From assembly GCA_017436285.1 (NCBI GenBank), contig JAFSDL010000030.1, positions 1-64,000 on the forward strand: 64,000 nt of DNA, in the 5' to 3' direction. The stretch is from Clostridia bacterium (lineage in GTDB: Bacteria > Bacillota > Clostridia > Oscillospirales > Acutalibacteraceae). This document shows positions 57,575-64,000 of this stretch, in pieces. The position numbers and the translations under genes are program-made. Numbering within the stretch: the stretch's first letter is position 1; every line of letters begins with the position of its first letter. The notes below the pieces were generated by a model, which was not told the origin of the DNA, did no database searches, and saw only the letters and a program-made list of their open reading frames with translations.

Positions 57575-58546
57575 ATGGCTAAAGTAAACAGTGCTATCGG
57601 CATTGAATACAATTCTCACGAAATTAAAGCAGTTGAGCTTTATAAACACTCAGATGGCAGACTTGATGTTATCACAGCAGGTAAAGAAATACTTGACGAA
57701 AATGTTATGGGTAACGGTATTATTTTAGAAAGTTCACTCTTCGGAGTTGCACTTAATGATCTTATAACAAAAGGTAAATTCAACAAGACTGCACCTGTTG
57801 TTGTTGGTGTTAATAACGAAAATGTTATTATGCGTTATGCAACCTTTCCCAAGGTTCCTGATGATAAATTAAGAGGCGTTGTTACAATGCAGGCTCAGGA
57901 TTTCATACCCGTTCCTGTTTCTGAATTGGGGCTTGATTTTGTTGTTATTGATGAAACAACAGATGACGACGATCAGCCTGCCTTGAATGTTCTTCTTGTT
58001 GGTGCAAGAAATATAATGCTTGATAACCTTACTCAGAACTTTGAAGAAGCAAAGCTTGAGGTTGTGGAAATTGATAGCTCATTCCTTGCCTGGTGTCGCG
58101 TTGCTATTGAAGAGGCAGGGGAGGATGAAGTGTTTGGTTTCCTTTGCCTTACTGACGATGTGCTTGATTTCGTTGCAGTTGCAGATAAAGAAATTAAGAT
58201 GGTTCGTTCTATTAATATTCCTGACAGAGCAATGATAGAGGTAAAAAAAGCATTTAATAATCCTGAAGAAATTATTACAACAGAAATGGATTTGATTGTT
58301 GATTTGCTTTATTCGGAGTTGTCTTCTTCAATTAACTATTTCCAGATGCAGACCGGCTATATGTTAAGTAAGGTCCTTTTCTCAGCAGCTACAGATTTAC
58401 AAAAAGAGTTTGCGGAAAAGCTTGCAGAAAAGAGCTATGTTCCTCTTGAAATTCCCGAGTTTTATAAGCAGTATTCAGAAGAAGCCTTTGATGCAAGTGA
58501 ATTTGCTGGTTGCATCAGTCTTGCAAAGGTAGCATTGGAGGGATAA
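57575..58546 (+). CDS. pilM: Type IV pilus assembly protein PilM
   Basis: A 323-residue cytosolic actin-like ATPase fold protein (AKVNSAIGIEYNSHEIKAVE at the N-terminus; VLLVGARNIMLDNL, EVVEIDSSFLAW). In diderms PilM binds the N-terminus of PilN and couples it to the motors. ATG at 57575 has AAAGGGAG upstream; a longer in-frame reading overlaps pilC and lacks a Shine-Dalgarno. pilN begins 2 bases after its stop. Confidence 0.92.
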   Translation: MAKVNSAIGIEYNSHEIKAVELYKHSDGRLDVITAGKEILDENVMGNGIILESSLFGVALNDLITKGKFNKTAPVVVGVNNENVIMRYATFPKVPDDKLRGVVTMQAQDFIPVPVSELGLDFVVIDETTDDDDQPALNVLLVGARNIMLDNLTQNFEEAKLEVVEIDSSFLAWCRVAIEEAGEDEVFGFLCLTDDVLDFVAVADKEIKMVRSINIPDRAMIEVKKAFNNPEEIITTEMDLIVDLLYSELSSSINYFQMQTGYMLSKVLFSAATDLQKEFAEKLAEKSYVPLEIPEFYKQYSEEAFDASEFAGCISLAKVALEG

Positions 58547-58548
58547 TA

Positions 58549-59175
58549 GTGAAATATAAAGTTAGTTTGCTTCCCGAACAAAAAAAGAAGCGTTTAATAA
58601 ACAAAAAGAAGCTTGAGAAAATCAAAGCATTTTCACTTGTTGTTTTAATTGTTCTTGCTTTTTTTACTTTCGTTGTTATGTTTACAAGTTTTTATGCAGA
58701 AAAAAAGCTTGCAGAAGAAAGACAGCGAGAAGACGAATGTGCTCAGCAGGTAGCAGAGCTTGAGCAGTTCCGTGAAATAAATGCTAACCTTCAGAACAAG
58801 GTTCAGCTTATTGAAAGTATACAAATTGAAGAACCTCAGCTTGTTAATTTTGTTACAAAAATTTCAAACCTTAAGAATCCCGGTATCTCTATTACAAGCA
58901 TAGAATGTACTGAATGGAAAACTACAAGAAATTGTGTATTGGTTGGTACTTGTGATAATCGTTCACAATATCTTGCTTTTGAGGAAGCTCTTAAAGAAGT
59001 TGAGGGCGTATCCGCTGTGGCTTGCGCATCTTATAATCAGAGCGTGGGCGAAGCTACAATTGTTGAGTTTACTGTTAATGTAACTTGCACAGGCGGTGTA
59101 GCAGTTATTGAAACAACCACTGCTTCAACAGATACTTCCACAGATACCACAGCTGAAAGCACAGCAACAGAATAA
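58549..59175 (+). CDS. pilN: Type IV pilus assembly protein PilN
   Basis: A 208-residue bitopic membrane protein: short N-terminus VKYKVSLLPEQKKKRLINKK (the NLLP-type PilM-binding motif is represented by SLLPEQ), a membrane helix at about 30-52, a coiled coil and a ferredoxin-like C-terminal domain, ending in a Thr-rich tail (TTASTDTSTDTTAES). Start is GTG at 58549, with GGAGGGAT upstream, 2 bases after pilM. It pairs with PilO in the alignment complex. Confidence 0.88.
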   Translation: MKYKVSLLPEQKKKRLINKKKLEKIKAFSLVVLIVLAFFTFVVMFTSFYAEKKLAEERQREDECAQQVAELEQFREINANLQNKVQLIESIQIEEPQLVNFVTKISNLKNPGISITSIECTEWKTTRNCVLVGTCDNRSQYLAFEEALKEVEGVSAVACASYNQSVGEATIVEFTVNVTCTGGVAVIETTTASTDTSTDTTAESTATE

Positions 59176-59192
59176 GGAAAGGAGAATGGTTT

Positions 59193-59789
59193 ATGAAAGG
59201 TAAAAAAATAAATCTTGATGATATCAAGCATTCTCCCTATACTTCTGCGGTCGGATTGGGCTTGGTAATGGTTCTGATTTTAGCTATTATTGTTTATTTT
59301 ATTTCAGGTATTTTTCAGACCAAGGACGATATTATAGCTACAAGAGAAGCTTATAAAAAAAATCTTCAGGAAATTGCAATACTTGAGGAGCTTCGTGCAC
59401 AGAGCGAAAAAGCTGAAGCACAGTTAGAGGTATATAAAGGTATTCTTCCTGATGATCTTGGAGATGTGTATATTCTTCAAGAGGATGTTATTAAAACCTG
59501 CGAAAATTTCGGCCTTACAGTTTCAACTATCGAGGTTTCACAGGTTCCCGCACAAACACAAGAAACTATTTTTGTTTTAAGTGTTTCCGGAACATTTGAA
59601 AATCTTTATAGTTATATGGCATATATTTCGGAGCTTGAACAAATACACAGATTTGATTCAATTTCAATACTCAAAGCAGAAGAAAACAGGTATAATGCAA
59701 CACTTTCTCTTGCAATACTTTCGCAGAATGGAGCAGAGGGAGTCGTTGGAGCGGTTATTGATGCCGCAGTAGCTGAATCAGCATCATAA
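59193..59789 (+). CDS. pilO: Type IV pilus assembly protein PilO
   Basis: A 198-residue bitopic protein with a membrane helix at about 20-42, a coiled coil (about 50-85) and a ferredoxin-like domain (about 95-180, TVSTIEVSQVPAQTQETIFV, VSGTFENLYSYMAYISELEQ). The domain order is that of PilO, the partner of PilN. ATG at 59193 has AAAGGAG upstream. It lies 17 bases after pilN. Recognition is by topology and position more than by strict motifs. Confidence 0.85.
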   Translation: MKGKKINLDDIKHSPYTSAVGLGLVMVLILAIIVYFISGIFQTKDDIIATREAYKKNLQEIAILEELRAQSEKAEAQLEVYKGILPDDLGDVYILQEDVIKTCENFGLTVSTIEVSQVPAQTQETIFVLSVSGTFENLYSYMAYISELEQIHRFDSISILKAEENRYNATLSLAILSQNGAEGVVGAVIDAAVAESAS

Positions 59790-59876
59790 ACAGACAAAAC
59801 AAGTCGAACTTTTGTAAAAAATGTTCGGCTTATAAGTCTTATTATAGAACATTGTTAATCAAAGGGGAAATTAGTT

Positions 59877-61577
59877 TTGTCAGACATGAATATAATAATT
59901 CCCGGTAGCGTCGGATTTTTTCTTATAAAAAATGGTGCTGTTACCGAACAACAATTGTTTCAGGCATTGGATATACAAAAGAATAGCAAGGAGTTGTTAG
60001 GAACAATTCTTGTTAATGAAGGCTTTTGTACAGAAGCTGATGTGGCTCGTGCAATTGAAATGAAAACTGGCTGCAAGTTCGTTTCGATAGAAGAAGTAGG
60101 CGTTAACTTTGCAGTTGCCAATTTAATTCCAACAGAAATTATTGCGAGAAAAGGTGTTCTTCCACTTTATCAGGATGAAAAGAGACTTTTTGTTGTAATG
60201 CGTAACCCAAATGATGTGGTTACCCGTGATAACTTGGCAATATTAACAGGCGGTATGGAAATTGTTCCGCTTGTTTCAACTGATACAGAATTAAATGCCG
60301 CTATTGATTCAATTATCAATAACGCTTCAAATATTGATACATACGATGATGAAGAGGATGTAGAGGACGAATATTCAGATTTGGATGACCTTGCTGCAGA
60401 TGAAAAGCCTGCGGTTCAGTTGGTAAACCAGGTTATTTCCAATGCGGTTAAATCAGGCGCATCCGATATTCATATTGAGCCTCTTGAAAAAACAATGAGA
60501 ATCCGTCTTCGTATAGACGGTGTTTTGCATGAGGTTCTCCAGCAGCCCATAAAGCTTCACCCTGCAGTATCGTCACGTGTTAAGGTTATCGGTGGTATGG
60601 ATATTGCGGAAAGACGTATTCCTCAGGACGGTCGTACAACAGTTAAGGTTGATGACAGAACCTTTGATATTCGTATTGCAGTTCTTCCATCAGTTTATGG
60701 TGAGAAAATTGTTATGCGTCTTTTGGAGCGTGGTGCAAAATCTGTTCAGCTTAAGGATATCAGATTCTCTCCTGCTCAGTCAGAGAGATTTATGAAAACC
60801 ATATTTATGCCTTATGGATTCCTTCTCGTTACAGGACCTACAGGTAGCGGTAAATCAACAACTCTTTATGCAACTCTTTCAGAGGTTAGTGATATTACAA
60901 AGCACGTTATTACACTTGAAGACCCTGTTGAACGTCGCATGCCCGGTCTTTGCCAGGTTCAGATGAATACCCGTGCAGGTATGACCTTTGCAGCAGCTCT
61001 TCGTTCAGTTCTTCGTGCCGACCCGGATATTGTCATGGTCGGTGAAATCCGTGACGGTGAAACTGCAAAAATCGCCGTTGAATCCGCTCTTACAGGACAT
61101 ATGGTTTTCTCAACTCTCCATACTAACGATGCGCCCAGTGCGGTTACCCGTCTTGATGAAATGGGTGTTGAGCCCTTCCTTACAGCATCATCACTTGTTG
61201 GTGTTCTTGCACAGCGTCTTGTTCGTGTGCTTTGCCCACGTTGTAAGGAGGCTGTTGATATTACATATGGTGAGCTCAGAAACAGTATGGCAGATTTCCC
61301 TATTCCTGAGGGAAAAACTCTTGATGATACAGTAAGAATTTATCAGCCTAAGGGATGCATTTCCTGTAGTAATACAGGCTATAAGGGTCGTCAGGGCGTA
61401 TTTGAATTCTTACAGATTACACCTGAAATGAAGAACCTCATTCTCAAACGTTCAGGTGTTCAGGAAATTAAGGAATTAGCTATGAGCCAGGGTATGCACA
61501 CTCTTCGCCAGGAAGGTATTGATAAAATTCTTGAAGGTACAACCTCAGTTGAAGAAGTTCTTCGTGTTATCGTATAA
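59877..61577 (+). CDS. pilB: Type IV pilus extension ATPase PilB
   Basis: A 566-residue GspE/PilB ATPase. An MshEN-type N-terminal domain (about 8-140) precedes the motor: Walker A GPTGSGKSTTLY, Asp box TLEDPVERR, Walker B DIVMVGEIRDGET and His box GHMVFSTLHTNDA. The tetracysteine zinc site is CPRC...CISC. An acidic linker (DDEEDVEDEYSDLDDL) separates the two parts. Start is TTG at 59877, with AAAGGGGA 8 bases upstream; ATG at 59886 would be 17 bases away. It polymerises pilin at the PilC platform, opposing PilT. Confidence 0.96.
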   Translation: MSDMNIIIPGSVGFFLIKNGAVTEQQLFQALDIQKNSKELLGTILVNEGFCTEADVARAIEMKTGCKFVSIEEVGVNFAVANLIPTEIIARKGVLPLYQDEKRLFVVMRNPNDVVTRDNLAILTGGMEIVPLVSTDTELNAAIDSIINNASNIDTYDDEEDVEDEYSDLDDLAADEKPAVQLVNQVISNAVKSGASDIHIEPLEKTMRIRLRIDGVLHEVLQQPIKLHPAVSSRVKVIGGMDIAERRIPQDGRTTVKVDDRTFDIRIAVLPSVYGEKIVMRLLERGAKSVQLKDIRFSPAQSERFMKTIFMPYGFLLVTGPTGSGKSTTLYATLSEVSDITKHVITLEDPVERRMPGLCQVQMNTRAGMTFAAALRSVLRADPDIVMVGEIRDGETAKIAVESALTGHMVFSTLHTNDAPSAVTRLDEMGVEPFLTASSLVGVLAQRLVRVLCPRCKEAVDITYGELRNSMADFPIPEGKTLDDTVRIYQPKGCISCSNTGYKGRQGVFEFLQITPEMKNLILKRSGVQEIKELAMSQGMHTLRQEGIDKILEGTTSVEEVLRVIV

Positions 61578-61602
61578 ATTATTTATTGGTATTTCACTTT
61601 GC

Positions 61603-61630
61603 GCATTGCACTCTGCATTTTGCACTTTAT
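61603..61630. repeat. Iterated TTTGC/CACT words before the PilX-like gene
   Basis: CACTTTGCGCATTGCACTCT and TGCATTTTGCACTTT are the reverse complement of the TGCAAAATGCAAAGTG block at 39711-39741. Confidence 0.55.
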
Positions 61631-61649
61631 AAAGAAAGGATTTGAGCGT

Positions 61650-63572
61650 ATGAAGATATTAACAAACAGAAACGGTATTGCTCTTGTGGCAGTATTGACG
61701 CTTTTGCTTGTGTTAACTCTGCTTCTCCCTGCTATGTTCACAATGGCTGAAAGTGCAACCAAATCAGCTATGAGAGGGCAGGATACACAGAGAGCTTCAT
61801 ACCTTGCGAGAGCTATGGTTGAAATGACCGTTGCGGCATTTCAGGATGTTTATGATGCTGCAGAAGATGAGCTTGAGGTTGGCGTTAACCCGGAAGCAGA
61901 TGATTATAAAGATACCAATGTATATAAATTAGATTGTTTCTATAGTCAGAAGTCTATGGATGCTAATATGTTATATATGTACCGTAATGATGATGTTCCG
62001 TTTCCAGAAGATGGAAATGAAGCCTCAAAAGAAAGATATGAAAAATACGGTCTGGTATATTCAACAGTAGCACCTAACGAAGATAATACACAAACCGTTG
62101 CAGTTCCTAATGAAAACGGAACAGGCACGGTTGATAAGCTTTGCACATTTATCGGTGAAGCGAATTGTAGTATTACCTACGATGATACCATTGAATATTA
62201 TGTAACAGAATATGATACGCTTACCAAAACCTATAAAACCTTAAAAATTGATAAGGTCACGTATGATAACGGTGACAAAACAACAACAGATGAAACTGCA
62301 CCTCAGTATTCTAAGATAGAAAAGAAAAATGTTGAGTTTGTTGCCAACGCAACAGTTAACGGAAAGGGCTTTGAAAGAAAATGTACTCTTGTTCTTCCGA
62401 CAAAGCCTGCTGAACAGAATTGGATTGTTCCTGCAAGTATTGACAGTAATCAGATTTTTGTTGATTCATCAAAAGCTACCAGTGTGAAAAATATAAAAAT
62501 ACCGGATAGCTTTTTTGTTGATGACGATGCTGTTAAAGGTCAGAAAATGTATATTTTCTCCTGCATCGGTAATATGGTTATCTCCACGGAGGGTATGACC
62601 ATTAAGGATGAAAACGGTAACAATGTAGATTACAATGAATATATTGAAAGCCATCCCGAATATCCTAATCAGTTATCAGACTTTTCATTAGGTGTTTATC
62701 CGAAAACAACAACAAGAGATCCGGAAAATGACCCGAACTTTGCTTGCGTAGCAACCAATAATATGCGTTCTTGGTCAAAAAATGCTCAAAAGGATAACTT
62801 TGTTGCTTTCACTGCAACAAACGGAATTCAGGTGGATATGCCTGTTAACCTTCTTATTAACCCTTGCCGAACAGGACGTATCGGTGATGGTCTTGAATCC
62901 AACCAGTCTCTTTATAAATTGCTTTATTTCCAGGCACCTGTAATTGTTTTCAATGAAAGTGTAAACAGCTTTATATCCCTTTATCAGAAAACCTCTATCC
63001 TTGCATCGCTCCTGGATTATAACGCATTCAGAATGAGTTCAATTATTTTAACGGCACCTCAGAGCACACCATATAGTTATTATCATAAATCACGCGGAAA
63101 AACTGTTAAAGCGGGTATGGTTTACTTTATGGAGGATGCTTATGTATGGTTAGTTCCCCTTACTGAAAACGGTTCTAACTGGAAAACTCAGACTGTTTAC
63201 TATAAAGGTGAGGATATTATCCTTTATAAATTTGCTAATGCAGGTGACGTTTATTTGTTCAACACTGAGGTTGAAACAACAATAAGCCGAACCGTGAACG
63301 GTCAGCAAACATCAGATAAATATCCGGCAGGCTTTTCAATGACAAACTATTTTATGGATGTTCTTTATGCTGAGGATGAAACCGATACAAATAACCTTGA
63401 GTGGTGGCAGTTCTGGTCTTGGATTCAGGAGGGTATTTACGGAGCTGTTTCGGATGCAGTCAGAGATAAGGATTATGTTAAAGAAGATTTAAAATATGTT
63501 GGTAATGTCAGAACAGGTGATTTGAACAGCACACCTGTTATTGATGATTTCTATGTTATCTGGGATAGTTAA
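61650..63572 (+). CDS. PilX-like minor pilin-type protein
   Basis: About 640 residues. The N-terminus MKILTNRNGIALVAVLTLLL resembles class III-signal minor pilins (PilX/GspK): a short basic leader with Gly before a hydrophobic helix (about 9-32), then ESATKSAMRGQDTQRASYLA, the usual helix continuation. There is no Glu5, as in GspK-type tips. The large C-terminal part (about 70-640) is beta-rich and not recognised; it may be a pilus-tip adhesin. I chose ATG at 61650 with AAAGGAT 8 bases upstream; the upstream in-frame ATG at 61599 lies before the repeat words. It is followed after 48 bases by a prepilin gene. Confidence 0.78.
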   Translation: MKILTNRNGIALVAVLTLLLVLTLLLPAMFTMAESATKSAMRGQDTQRASYLARAMVEMTVAAFQDVYDAAEDELEVGVNPEADDYKDTNVYKLDCFYSQKSMDANMLYMYRNDDVPFPEDGNEASKERYEKYGLVYSTVAPNEDNTQTVAVPNENGTGTVDKLCTFIGEANCSITYDDTIEYYVTEYDTLTKTYKTLKIDKVTYDNGDKTTTDETAPQYSKIEKKNVEFVANATVNGKGFERKCTLVLPTKPAEQNWIVPASIDSNQIFVDSSKATSVKNIKIPDSFFVDDDAVKGQKMYIFSCIGNMVISTEGMTIKDENGNNVDYNEYIESHPEYPNQLSDFSLGVYPKTTTRDPENDPNFACVATNNMRSWSKNAQKDNFVAFTATNGIQVDMPVNLLINPCRTGRIGDGLESNQSLYKLLYFQAPVIVFNESVNSFISLYQKTSILASLLDYNAFRMSSIILTAPQSTPYSYYHKSRGKTVKAGMVYFMEDAYVWLVPLTENGSNWKTQTVYYKGEDIILYKFANAGDVYLFNTEVETTISRTVNGQQTSDKYPAGFSMTNYFMDVLYAEDETDTNNLEWWQFWSWIQEGIYGAVSDAVRDKDYVKEDLKYVGNVRTGDLNSTPVIDDFYVIWDS

Positions 63573-63620
63573 TTAAAATATTATCAGAAACATCTATATT
63601 TTAAAGAAAGGATTGATTAA

Positions 63621-64000
63621 ATGAAAAAGCGTATTTCTGAAAGCAAAAAGAAAAATCGCATTCTCAATAAATTGGGTATGACCTATGTTGAGCTTCTTTG
63701 CGCACTTTCATTACTCAGTCTTATTGTTGTAATGTTCACACCAATGCTCCTTTCTTCCTATGAAACCTTGTATAATGCCGGTGAAAAAACTGAAGAAATA
63801 TATGATTCTAAAACAGAGTTAGAGCAGGGTCTTGCAAGACGTGATGAGGATTTAAGCATTTCTCTTAATATGAATCTGAAGGTCAGCGCAGAGGTGCTTT
63901 TTGAAAACATCAATGTTATAGGAAGAAAAATTGTTGCCACTGCGCAGGAGTCAATGGCAACAGTTTTCGGTCAGGTAAGACCTTCTCTCAAGCTGATTTC
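63621..64000 (+). CDS. Type IV prepilin-like protein (5' part, cut by window end)
   Basis: At least 126 codons are open to the window edge. The leader MKKRISESKKKNRILNKLG is basic and ends in Gly, followed by MTYVELLCALSLLSLIVVMF: a class III prepilin signal with Glu5. A mostly hydrophilic region follows. It would be cleaved and N-methylated by a prepilin peptidase, which is not encoded in this window. ATG at 63621 has AAAGGATTG upstream. It could be the major or a minor pilin; the missing C-terminus decides. Confidence 0.85.
   Translation, partial: MKKRISESKKKNRILNKLGMTYVELLCALSLLSLIVVMFTPMLLSSYETLYNAGEKTEEIYDSKTELEQGLARRDEDLSISLNMNLKVSAEVLFENINVIGRKIVATAQESMATVFGQVRPSLKLI

Overview
The window looks like a low-GC, monoderm, spore-forming member of the Clostridia, probably an anaerobic gut-type Ruminococcaceae/Oscillospiraceae relative. 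This is inferred from codon and base use, a YpeB germination protein, a class B sortase, dockerin and cohesin-like secreted proteins, a monoderm-style type IV pilus operon, and near-consensus sigma-A promoters (TTGACA-N17-TATAAT). No rRNA, CRISPR array, prophage or plasmid module was seen.

Layout. 1-850: four tRNA genes (Glu and Met on minus; Gly and Arg on plus) fired from two divergent consensus promoters; the 3' end of tRNA-Glu is duplicated. 966-5936: a secreted metallophosphoesterase, ribosome hibernation factor hpf and serine biosynthesis genes serC-serA. 6064-10791 (minus): a broken aldo/keto reductase, then a run M14 carboxypeptidase-MFS-HAD-ylmH. 10964-12718: a secreted polysaccharide deacetylase with Fn3-like repeats. 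13367-14108: a gene-free block made of a MITE-like element, a long inverted repeat and a REP palindrome. 14109-22447 (minus): a tight seven-gene run (cysteine desulfurase, thiI, pncC, sortase B, Thr-rich membrane protein, galE, GH13). 22617-32154: ypeB, a small lipoprotein, a large zinc-ribbon/TPR membrane protein, an unassigned glycosidase-like protein, plsC, a secreted amidase-like protein and a DMT exporter. 32241-37944 (minus): xpt plus a BMP-type nucleoside ABC transporter.

37945-39973 is a 2-kb gene-free region holding two inverted partial copies of the 5' end of the next gene (signal peptide cassettes), REP palindromes, a second MITE-like element and a strong promoter with a possible small RNA. 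39974-48747 encodes three secreted proteins (a 1912-residue dockerin-ended protein, a cohesin-like/dockerin protein and a third surface protein), followed by two small peptides that share an EDVLT core. 48872-50230 is a REP/RAYT locus: a REP-associated tyrosine transposase gene sits between two mirror-image arrays of alternating palindromes. An S26-like peptidase and a BY-kinase follow, then a type IV pilus operon (PilP-like, LysM plus secretin-N-domain protein, pilT, pilC, pilM, pilN, pilO, pilB, a PilX-like protein and a prepilin) running off the right edge. A 272-bp multi-hairpin inverted repeat lies just upstream of pilC.

The strongest candidates for novelty are the REPtron-like locus at 48872-50230, the inverted signal-peptide cassettes at 38057-38472, the EDVLT small peptides with the S26-like peptidase, the MITE-like family with covarying hairpins, and the structured element before pilC. 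All assignments come from reading the sequence; no database search was run.
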